Below, piece after piece: positions 41,133 through 47,913 of a stretch of 64,000 nt of DNA. Origin of the DNA: Lachnospiraceae bacterium (GTDB lineage Bacteria; Bacillota; Clostridia; Lachnospirales; Lachnospiraceae); assembly GCA_022792885.1 (NCBI GenBank), contig JAAWBX010000022.1, forward strand, positions 18,427-82,426. The letters run 5' to 3'. The notes under the pieces are model-generated. The model had not been told where the DNA came from. It saw only the letters and a program-made list of their open reading frames with translations, and did not search any database. Positions within the stretch are counted from its first letter, which is position 1. Every line of letters begins with the position of its first letter. A program made the translations under genes and the position numbers.

Positions 41133-41161
41133 AGTATATAGCAAAAAACATAAATTGTCAA
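41133..41161 (-). promoter_or_regulatory. Sigma-A promoter of the tRNA-Pro/tRNA-Glu transcript
   Basis: Minus-strand TTGACA (41156-41161), 17-base spacer, TATACT (41133-41138), about 50 bases before tRNA-Pro. Confidence 0.88.
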
Positions 41162-41250
41162 CACCTTTTTTCCATTTTTCTACATAATATATTTCCGTAC
41201 CGCCGCTCAAAGCAGACGCGGTCAAAATATGTCCTCCGTCCTCCCGGCCG

Positions 41251-41748
41251 TCACTGCAGATATCGGTGAATCCTCTTCGCTGCTTCCGCCCCGGCGAACC
41301 CGATTAAAATACCGGTCACCGCTCCGCCGATCAACAGCCAGGACAACTGATAAGCCAGCTCCGCCATACCAAGAATCCAAGCCGCTACCGCCACCTGGCC
41401 GATATTGTGGCAAACGCCTCCCGCCACACTCACGCCGATCAAACTGAATCTTCCGGTCCTCTTTAAAAAAATCATAACCGCCGCGCTCAAGATTCCTCCG
41501 CCCAAGCTGTACATCATAGGCGAAAATCCGCCGCCAAACGTCAGGGAAACCAGAAGAATCCGTACCATGGACAAACAAAAAGCGTCCCTTCCGCCAAACT
41601 CGTATAAAGCCGTGACCACAACGATATTCGCCAGCCCGACCTTCATGCCCGGAACCGGAAACACAAAAGGAAACAAGGATTCGATATAGCTGAATATAAA
41701 AGCCAGAGCAATCAAAAGCCCCAGCCGGGTCATCCGTTTCGTCTCCAT
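41251..41748 (-). CDS. Gx transporter/heptaprenyl diphosphate synthase component I family protein, EetB-like
   Basis: A 165-residue membrane protein with about five transmembrane segments, of the family named after heptaprenyl diphosphate synthase component I (PF07456). FIFSYIESLFPF, PGMKVGLANIVVV and GVCHNIGQVAVAAWILG are family segments. In Listeria an EetB protein of this family works in flavin-based extracellular electron transfer. The ATG at 41748 is chosen for AGGAG seven bases upstream, which overlaps the stop of the preceding NusG_II gene. Neighbours (EetA-like, ApbE, Rnf) support an electron-transfer role. Confidence 0.82.
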   Translation of the reverse strand: METKRMTRLGLLIALAFIFSYIESLFPFVFPVPGMKVGLANIVVVTALYEFGGRDAFCLSMVRILLVSLTFGGGFSPMMYSLGGGILSAAVMIFLKRTGRFSLIGVSVAGGVCHNIGQVAVAAWILGMAELAYQLSWLLIGGAVTGILIGFAGAEAAKRIHRYLQ

Positions 41749-41758
41749 CGGCAAACTC

Positions 41759-42154
41759 CTAATGTACCACGTGATCCACATCCGCCGTTTCGCCTCCCCG
41801 GATCGATACCACCAGTTTATGAGGCAGACAGACGATCGTCTCTCCGTCATAGCAGATCCCGCCGGCATAACTCTTTACACAGATCTTATCCGGGCAGTTC
41901 GCCTCCGTAACATGAGCGCATCCGTCCTTTATCACGAGAAGATTATACCCTTCTTCTTCCGTCTCAATCGGCTGTTCTATATCTTCCGTTAAAGGAAGCT
42001 CGGCAATCACCCGCGCCGCATCCCCGCTTCCGACCCTTACAACGACCACGGCGCCTTCCTGCCTGGTCGCGTAACGGTAGGCAACCAGCCCGAACGCAAT
42101 CACAGCCACGACCAGGATCAGAAGCGTGTCCGCTTTTTTTATCTTCAAATTCAA
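41759..42154 (-). CDS. NusG domain II membrane protein, EetA-like
   Basis: A 131-residue protein with one N-terminal transmembrane helix (about 9-26) and an extracytoplasmic NusG domain II (PF07009). The cysteine-containing segment NCPDKICVKSYAGG and IVCLPHKLVVSI are typical; the four cysteines could form disulfides or bind a ligand. In Listeria, EetA has this domain and pairs with EetB. The EetB-like gene follows 10 bases later. It is divergent from apbE. Confidence 0.85.
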   Translation of the reverse strand: MNLKIKKADTLLILVVAVIAFGLVAYRYATRQEGAVVVVRVGSGDAARVIAELPLTEDIEQPIETEEEGYNLLVIKDGCAHVTEANCPDKICVKSYAGGICYDGETIVCLPHKLVVSIRGGETADVDHVVH

Positions 42155-42294
42155 ATCCGCTCCTTAATCTGAAAACATTTATTTTGTCCCATCATACTAT
42201 ACTCCCCCCGCCTTGTCAATTCCCGCCGCAAAATGCCTGCCGCGCTCTTTCAGGCAATCTCTAAAAAAACGTCGCACGGACAGCGCTTCTGTGA

Positions 42295-42300
42295 TATAAT
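42295..42300 (+). promoter_or_regulatory. Extended -10 element of apbE
   Basis: TGATATAAT (core 42295-42300) lies about 30 bases upstream of the apbE start. No good -35 box is present, so the extended TG element probably compensates. Confidence 0.45.
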
Positions 42301-42333
42301 TTCGGCAAAGATAAAAAAAGGAGCGATCTTCAC

Positions 42334-43359
42334 ATGACCCTGCATAAAAAAACCGGTATTTTCCTGGGAACGGCGCTTTTAACCGCTCTCCTCTTAAATG
42401 GCTGCAATCAATCCCCCTCCTCTCCTTCGGCACCCCGGCAGGAATACTATGAAAAGCAGGAGTTTGCCCTGAGCACGGAAATCTCCATTCGGGTATATAC
42501 GGAAGAAGATGCCGAAGTTCTGGACGGGTGCTTCTCTCTGATCCGCGAATACGAACAAAAATTGAGCCGCACACTGAAAGACTCGGAAATCGCCCGCCTA
42601 AACCGCCGCGAGATCTCCGAAATTTCCGAAGAAACCGCAGAGCTTCTGGCGGCCGGGCTTCATTACAGCGAACTCTCCGACGGCGCCTACGACGTGGCGA
42701 TCGCCACACTCACTTCCCTCTGGGATTTCCTTGCGGAAAAACCCGCAGTTCCCGATGAAGACAAGATTCGGGAAGCCGCCGCCTGGGCCGACTATACCGC
42801 CGTCCATCTGGACGGTACGACGGTCACCTTCGACAACGATATAACCGGCGTCGACCTGGGATCCATCGCCAAAGGCTACATTGCCGACCGGGTCAAAGAA
42901 TATTTAACAAAAAACGGTGTGAAAAACGCCCTCATCAGCTTGGGCGGCAACATCCTTCTGCTGGGTTCCAAACCGGACGGAAGCGATTTTAAAATCGGCA
43001 TCCAGGAACCTTTCGGCAGCCGGGATTCCTACATCGGCGTCGCTTCTTTATCCGACTTGTCCCTGGTCACCTCCGGCATCTATGAGCGATACTTCGAGGA
43101 AGACGGCAAAGGTTATCACCACATTTTGAATCCGAACACCGGTTATCCCTATGAAAATAATCTGCTTTCCGTCACCATCATCGGCCCCGATTCCATGGAC
43201 TGCGACGGGCTGAGCACGGCCTGCTTTTCCCTCGGACTGGAAAAAGGCATGGCGTTGATCGACCGCATTCCGGAGTATTACGCAATTTTTGTTACGGACG
43301 ACGGAAAACAGCATTTCTCCGACGGTCTCATGGAACATGTCTCCTATCAGGAACGTTAA
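42334..43359 (+). CDS. apbE: FAD:protein FMN transferase ApbE, lipoprotein
   Basis: ApbE attaches FMN covalently to Ser/Thr residues of exported electron-transfer proteins. The 341-residue protein has a signal peptide with lipobox LNGC (Cys about 24), then the transferase domain with DLGSIAKGYIADRV, LISLGGNILLLG, a GIYERYF segment and the HHILNPNTGYP motif with D-x-x-STACF-type C-terminal part. It faces outside the membrane. Its likely substrates RnfG, RnfD and a small FMN-binding protein are encoded immediately beyond its 3' end on the other strand. Confidence 0.95.
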   Translation: MTLHKKTGIFLGTALLTALLLNGCNQSPSSPSAPRQEYYEKQEFALSTEISIRVYTEEDAEVLDGCFSLIREYEQKLSRTLKDSEIARLNRREISEISEETAELLAAGLHYSELSDGAYDVAIATLTSLWDFLAEKPAVPDEDKIREAAAWADYTAVHLDGTTVTFDNDITGVDLGSIAKGYIADRVKEYLTKNGVKNALISLGGNILLLGSKPDGSDFKIGIQEPFGSRDSYIGVASLSDLSLVTSGIYERYFEEDGKGYHHILNPNTGYPYENNLLSVTIIGPDSMDCDGLSTACFSLGLEKGMALIDRIPEYYAIFVTDDGKQHFSDGLMEHVSYQER

Positions 43360-43397
43360 AAACACGAGTTTTCCATACCGTCGCTGGTAAAAATAAA

Positions 43398-43450
43398 AGC
43401 GCCTCTTCAGACAGGCCGAAAAACCGGCCGTCTGAAAAAGCGCTCTTTTT
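43398..43450. terminator. Bidirectional terminator between apbE and the Rnf cluster
   Basis: A long stem-loop with arms TTCAGAC-GGCCG and CGGCC-GTCTGAA plus an outer AGCGC/GCGCT helix. T-runs follow on both strands (CTTTTT on plus, CTTTTATTTTT on minus), so it can end apbE and the Rnf operon. Confidence 0.88.
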
Positions 43451-43455
43451 ATCGA

Positions 43456-43851
43456 CTATTCCGCCGCTGCCTGTGCCATAGCGGCCGCATAAGCTTCTTT
43501 TACCGCCGCCGTGGTAAAGGATGCCTGGGTCACACCGTCGATCTCCGCTCCCTGCGCATCCATAATCTGCTGCGCATAGGTGCCTTCCTCAATGCCTTCC
43601 TTACCGCCCATACCGGGAGTCTCATTCTCATGCGTCACATTCACTTCCAGAATGGTGTTCTCGTCTACCGTGATCTCCACAGTAACCGCTCCGCCAAAAC
43701 CCTGGGCTTCCGCCGTATAGGTTCCGGGTACATACAGAACCGCCGTAGCCGACTGTACGGACTTAAAACCGGCAATGGCAATTCCCGCTACCAAGATCAC
43801 AGCCAGAAGAACATAGCATTTAAACTCTTTGATACCTTTTTTCTGTTCCAT
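43456..43851 (-). CDS. Small FMN-binding domain protein at the end of the Rnf operon
   Basis: A 131-residue protein with an N-terminal transmembrane helix (about 12-30) and an FMN_bind domain (about 40-125; PGTYTAEAQGFGGAVTVEITVD). The usual covalent flavinylation motif SGAT appears here as TQAS (about 108-111), so the acceptor would be Ser111 and the Gly is replaced by Gln. It follows rnfB by four bases. It could be an accessory extracytosolic flavin carrier. The ATG at 43851 is chosen because the upstream GTG lies within the AGGAGG site. Confidence 0.88.
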   Translation of the reverse strand: MEQKKGIKEFKCYVLLAVILVAGIAIAGFKSVQSATAVLYVPGTYTAEAQGFGGAVTVEITVDENTILEVNVTHENETPGMGGKEGIEEGTYAQQIMDAQGAEIDGVTQASFTTAAVKEAYAAAMAQAAAE

Positions 43852-43863
43852 CCTCTGCACCTC

Positions 43864-44607
43864 CTAACGAATCGCCTTGGCCGGGCACTTCTCTGCACAG
43901 GTACCGCAGTTCGTACACTTCTCATAATCAAATTTCGGCAGATTATTCTCCATCGTGATCGCGCCCGCCGGACAGTTCTTCGCACAAAGCGTGCAGCCTA
44001 AACAGCCCGCCTTACACACATCCTTGACTTCCTTGCCCTTATTCTGATTGCTGCACAGAACCGCATGCGTCTTGGATTCCGGAACCATCTCGATGATCTT
44101 TTTCGGACACTTGGAAGCGCAGACACCACAGCCCTTGCACTTCTCAATATCTACCACCGCGCATCCATTCACTACATGGACCGCATCAAAATTACAATTC
44201 TTCTCGCAAAGACCGCAGCCAATACAGCCAAATGTACAAACTTTACGCCCCGCGTCGTTCAACACCGCCAGCTCGCAGTCGCCCTTACAATGCACCACAG
44301 CCTTGTTGGCTTCCTTGATCTCAACCTCGGCGCCCATGATCTCAGCGATCTTAGCCGCAACCGCAGCTCCGCCGACCGGACACTGATCCACTCTGGCTTC
44401 CCCGGTAAAGATGGCGTGCGCACATCCGTCGCACCCCGGAAAACCGCAGCCGCCGCAGTTATTACCGGGCAGAGCCGCCCGGATCTGAGCTTCTTTCTCG
44501 TCAATTTCTACCGCAAATATGTGGCCCGCAATACCAAGAAGGATACCGATGATCAAACCAACGGCGCCCACTACTACGGTTGCCCATACGATTGCCATAA
44601 CGTCCAT
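43864..44607 (-). CDS. rnfB: Rnf complex subunit B (ferredoxin-binding Fe-S protein)
   Basis: RnfB is the cytoplasmic Fe-S subunit that accepts electrons from ferredoxin. The 247-residue protein has an N-terminal membrane helix, the Fe-S domain CGGCGFPGCDGCA with a later DQCPVGG, and several 4Fe-4S ferredoxin motifs (CIGCGLCEKNC, CKGCGVCASKC, CLGCTLCAKNC, CTNCGTCAEKC). The number of clusters is typical of clostridial RnfB. GGAGG precedes the ATG. The order D-G-E-A-B is canonical. Confidence 0.96.
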   Translation of the reverse strand: MDVMAIVWATVVVGAVGLIIGILLGIAGHIFAVEIDEKEAQIRAALPGNNCGGCGFPGCDGCAHAIFTGEARVDQCPVGGAAVAAKIAEIMGAEVEIKEANKAVVHCKGDCELAVLNDAGRKVCTFGCIGCGLCEKNCNFDAVHVVNGCAVVDIEKCKGCGVCASKCPKKIIEMVPESKTHAVLCSNQNKGKEVKDVCKAGCLGCTLCAKNCPAGAITMENNLPKFDYEKCTNCGTCAEKCPAKAIR

Positions 44608-44618
44608 CGTCTACCTCC

Positions 44619-45197
44619 TTAAATATTCAGCCCGGAAAATCCCATATAGGCGATCGCCATCAGGCCTGCGGTAATACAGACCATCGGCACTCCCTTAAAA
44701 GATTCCAGGTAATCGCATCCTTCGCATCTCTCACGGATACCGGCCAGCATAACGATAGCCAGCATATATCCGGCGGCCGTACCGAAACCACACAGAACGC
44801 TCTGAACAAAATTGTATCCCGCAGTTACGTTGTTTAAAGCGACACCCAGCACGGCGCAGTTTGTCGTGATCAGGGGCAGGTAAATGCCCAGCGCGTTATA
44901 CAAAGACGGTACGGATTTCTTAAAGAACATCTCAACCAACTGCACCAGAGCCGCAATAACCAGAATGAAGACAATCGTATCCAGATATCCCAGTTTCAAC
45001 GGATCCAGAATAAAATCATATAAAAGACTCGCCACTGCCGAGGCGATCGTGATAACGAATACCACGGCGCCGCCCATACCGACCGCAACATCGGTCTTGT
45101 TGGAAACACCAAGGAAAGAGCAGATACCCAGGAACTGGCTCAATACTACGTTATTTAAGAACGCCGCAGTGATCACAATAACAATCAGTTCTACCAT
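44619..45197 (-). CDS. rnfA: Rnf complex subunit A
   Basis: RnfA is a six-helix membrane subunit that with RnfE forms part of the ion-translocating core and holds a 2Fe-2S centre. The 192-residue protein has the conserved NNVVLSQFLGICSFLGVS near the N-terminus and a second TNCAVLGVAL segment, each carrying the cluster-binding Cys. Length is standard. Confidence 0.97.
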   Translation of the reverse strand: MVELIVIVITAAFLNNVVLSQFLGICSFLGVSNKTDVAVGMGGAVVFVITIASAVASLLYDFILDPLKLGYLDTIVFILVIAALVQLVEMFFKKSVPSLYNALGIYLPLITTNCAVLGVALNNVTAGYNFVQSVLCGFGTAAGYMLAIVMLAGIRERCEGCDYLESFKGVPMVCITAGLMAIAYMGFSGLNI

Positions 45198-45214
45198 TTC
45201 TAACCTCTCCCTCC

Positions 45215-45889
45215 TTACTTATCTGTGCCGCAGCCGCCGCAGGACAGGCAGTCATGCGTGCAGGCGTCTTTCTTATCCGCGTTCCATTTCCACTTGTTCT
45301 TCATGGCAATGATAATCGCCAGTACAAAGAACGCACCGGGAGACTTCACCAAAATGCCGATCGGAGCGAAAAACGCGCTCTCGGTATACAAAGTATTCCC
45401 GAACCACTCGCCGGCGCCCAGGATCTCACGGAAGGAACTGATCAGAAGCAGGGCAACGGTAAAACCGATTCCCATGCCGAGACCGTCCGCCGCCGACATG
45501 CCGACCGTATTCTTGTTCGCATAGGCTTCCGCACGCCCCAGGATAATACAGTTTACAACGATCAGGGGAATGTACACGCCCAGCGATTTATACAAATCCG
45601 GAGTGTAGGCTTCCATCAAAAAGTCCGTAATCGTTACGAAGGTCGCAACGATAACTATGTACGCCGGCATACGCACGCCGTCCGGTATGATCTTCCGCAT
45701 AGCGGCGATCATCATATTGGAAAGAATCAAAACGGCGGTAGAGGAAAGACCCATACCAAGCGCGTTGCTGGCTGTCGTCGTAACCGCCAGTACCGGACAC
45801 ATACCGATAACCAGTACAAAAGTCGGGTTCTCACGGATAATACCGTTCCAGATCTGATCTATAAAGGGATTTTTAAATTTCTTATTCAT
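45215..45889 (-). CDS. rnfE: Rnf complex subunit E
   Basis: RnfE is the pseudo-symmetric partner of RnfA. The 224-residue protein has six helices, with the cluster cysteines in LVIGMCPVLAVTT and VNCIILGRAEA. The C-terminal tail ends in CLSCGGCG, an unusual cysteine-rich cluster that may bind metal. AGGAGGGAG precedes the ATG. It lies between rnfG and rnfA as in other Rnf operons. Confidence 0.97.
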   Translation of the reverse strand: MNKKFKNPFIDQIWNGIIRENPTFVLVIGMCPVLAVTTTASNALGMGLSSTAVLILSNMMIAAMRKIIPDGVRMPAYIVIVATFVTITDFLMEAYTPDLYKSLGVYIPLIVVNCIILGRAEAYANKNTVGMSAADGLGMGIGFTVALLLISSFREILGAGEWFGNTLYTESAFFAPIGILVKSPGAFFVLAIIIAMKNKWKWNADKKDACTHDCLSCGGCGTDK

Positions 45890-45906
45890 CGTGTTCTCCC
45901 TCCTGC

Positions 45907-46518
45907 CTAATTCGCCGCGCAGTATTCCGCAAAGGCAATACCTGCATTGGCCGCCAGAACAACCGCATCCGAAGTGATCGTCGCGCCGGAGATCGCCTCA
46001 ACTTCGCCGTCAGCCGACGCCGCACCCTTCACGGTCTTAAAGGCGCTTACCATCTTGCCCGCAAACTGATCCGTAAAAGCGGGCTCTTCCGCCTTGGAAC
46101 CCAAACCGGCCGTCTCGGAACTCTCTAAAATCTTGACGCCCAATACGGTCCCGTCCAGGCTGTAGCAGACTGCCGTCACCATACCGCCGACCTTACCGCT
46201 CGTGGCAACGCTCATGGCATAGCCGATAATATTGCCCGACGCGTCATACACGGTCATACAGTCATTGATAGCCGCGCCGCTGATCCCCGCCGCCGAAAGA
46301 ACATCCGCCTGATTCTCCAACAGCGCCTGAACGCGTTCTTCATCCTCAAAATGATCCGCATCCACATAAATATCCCGATAAGACTGCGCCTTCTCTTCTG
46401 CCTTTCTCGCCGCCGTGATCGGGTAAGTAACCTCATGAGCCAGGCCTAAAAGCAGGCCGGAAATGATACAGATAACAAACAGGATCATCGTATCGTGCAT
46501 AATCTTCTTCATATCCAT
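45907..46518 (-). CDS. rnfG: Rnf complex subunit G (covalent FMN)
   Basis: RnfG has one N-terminal helix (about 11-28) and an external FMN_bind domain. The flavinylation motif SGATITS has Thr180 as the predicted FMN acceptor, modified by ApbE. The 203-residue length is typical. It passes electrons between the other flavin and Fe-S subunits of the complex. Confidence 0.97.
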   Translation of the reverse strand: MDMKKIMHDTMILFVICIISGLLLGLAHEVTYPITAARKAEEKAQSYRDIYVDADHFEDEERVQALLENQADVLSAAGISGAAINDCMTVYDASGNIIGYAMSVATSGKVGGMVTAVCYSLDGTVLGVKILESSETAGLGSKAEEPAFTDQFAGKMVSAFKTVKGAASADGEVEAISGATITSDAVVLAANAGIAFAEYCAAN

Positions 46519-46519
46519 A

Positions 46520-47431
46520 TTAAGCCGCCTCCTTTACTGCCTTGGGAGTGGAAAGCTTGTCAATCAAAGGAACCAGCAGTGTGCAGAACAGTACGGCGTA
46601 GGACACGCTCTCCGTCGACGTACCCAGCACACGAAACAGGCCCGTGATCAGGCCAAGACATACTCCGTAAATGATCTTGCCGACGGCCGACGCGGGAGCC
46701 GTGACATAATCCGTCGCGAAGAAACAGATCGCGAACATAAAACCGCCGCCAAAAAGCTGAGCCAATATGTAGTTCACATCGAATCCCTGACCGGAAAACA
46801 GACCGATAAACAGGGCGAAAACAACGGCCGTGACAACCGGAGTAAGAATCGACGCCGCACGCCGCACGACCAGATAAAGAAAACCGATCAGAATCGCCAC
46901 CGCGGAAACCTCGCCGATCGCACCCATAATATTGCCCATCGCCAGATCCTTCACCATGACGGCGCCGCCGTCCATCAAAGTCTGCAAAGGCGTAGCACTC
47001 GCCATGCCGTCCAGTTTATAATTCGTCATGACCGACGAAAAACTGATCAGCAGGAATCCTCTGGCCGTCAGAGCCGGGCTGATGAAATGGCGTCCGTATC
47101 CTCCATACAGATCCACCACAACCAGCGTAGCAAAAATGGAACCGATTACCGGCACATAAACCGGTACGGCCGGAGACAGCACGCAGGCCATCAGAAGACC
47201 GGTAACAACAGCGCTCCCGTCGCTGATCGTGACAGGCTTCTTCATACATTTCTGGAATATCACTTCTGTCAGCACGCTGGCGGCCACGGCCAGAATAATG
47301 ACCTTCAGCGCGGCAAAACCAAAGCGATACACTCCGAACAGCAGGGCCGGAGTCAACGCAATTTCCACATCAAACATATAATTCCGAAGTTCCTCTTCAG
47401 ATTTGATGCGGGGGGAATTAAAATTGCTCAC
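46520..47431 (-). CDS. rnfD: Rnf complex subunit D (covalent FMN)
   Basis: RnfD is a membrane subunit with about ten helices carrying a covalent FMN and likely part of the ion channel. The motif ASATPL (Thr about 147) matches the SGATPL flavinylation site. A GTG at 47431 is chosen as the start: GAGAGG lies just upstream and homology begins with SNFNSPRIKS. The frame is open to 47512, but that part is unlike RnfD. It is the first gene of the operon; the rnfC gene normally found before it is missing. Confidence 0.95.
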   Translation of the reverse strand: MSNFNSPRIKSEEELRNYMFDVEIALTPALLFGVYRFGFAALKVIILAVAASVLTEVIFQKCMKKPVTISDGSAVVTGLLMACVLSPAVPVYVPVIGSIFATLVVVDLYGGYGRHFISPALTARGFLLISFSSVMTNYKLDGMASATPLQTLMDGGAVMVKDLAMGNIMGAIGEVSAVAILIGFLYLVVRRAASILTPVVTAVVFALFIGLFSGQGFDVNYILAQLFGGGFMFAICFFATDYVTAPASAVGKIIYGVCLGLITGLFRVLGTSTESVSYAVLFCTLLVPLIDKLSTPKAVKEAA

Positions 47432-47520
47432 TTTTTTGCACCTCTCTCTTTCTTTTCTTAATTCGTTCATCCGCTTCCTTGTCCAAAATTCGACAATTAT
47501 AGCGTTAAACACTATGTTTT

Positions 47521-47548
47521 AGTATAGCATGTATCGGCCAAAATGCAA
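47521..47548 (-). promoter_or_regulatory. Sigma-A promoter of the rnfDGEAB operon
   Basis: Minus-strand TTGCAT (47543-47548), 16-base spacer, TATACT (47521-47526). It lies between csoR and rnfD, showing that rnfD starts the operon. Confidence 0.75.
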
Positions 47549-47584
47549 GATATGATAATAACTTAACATTTTTTACCTTCTGTA

Positions 47585-47881
47585 CTATTTCATCAATTTT
47601 TGAATAATACCGCAAAGCTCATCCACCGTTTCCAAGTTCCCCCGTTCGATATTTTCCACCACGCAGGTATGGATATGATCGGACAGCAAAACCTTATTAA
47701 AAGCGTTCAGCGCCGAATTGACCGCCATGACCTGAGTCATAATGTCGACGCAGTACCGCTCCTCTTCCACCATCGCCTTAATCCCCCGGACCTGACCCTC
47801 GATCCGGCTCAGACGGTTCAACAGATCCCTATATTCGTCCCCGTCCCTATGTTTATGACGGCAGCCCGCCGGACATTCCAT
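47585..47881 (-). CDS. csoR: CsoR/FrmR-family metal- or aldehyde-sensing repressor
   Basis: A 98-residue all-helical repressor (DUF156). The likely copper ligands Cys44 (RYCVDIMTQ), His69 and Cys73 (DHIHTCV) match the CsoR C-H-C set. An N-terminal ECPAGCRHKH adds two Cys, seen in some clostridial members. It lies 32 bases downstream of polC, probably in the same transcript, and no copper transporter is nearby, so its targets are elsewhere. RcnR/FrmR roles are alternatives. Confidence 0.85.
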   Translation of the reverse strand: MECPAGCRHKHRDGDEYRDLLNRLSRIEGQVRGIKAMVEEERYCVDIMTQVMAVNSALNAFNKVLLSDHIHTCVVENIERGNLETVDELCGIIQKLMK

Positions 47882-47913
47882 CGATCTCTCCCTCCCTTCC
47901 CCAAAAATTTTTC

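Noticed and set aside
46519..47580. Search for an rnfC gene at the head of the Rnf operon
   Set aside because: Only rnfD fits there; the sequence beyond its start holds a promoter and then csoR. No RnfC signatures were seen in any frame.
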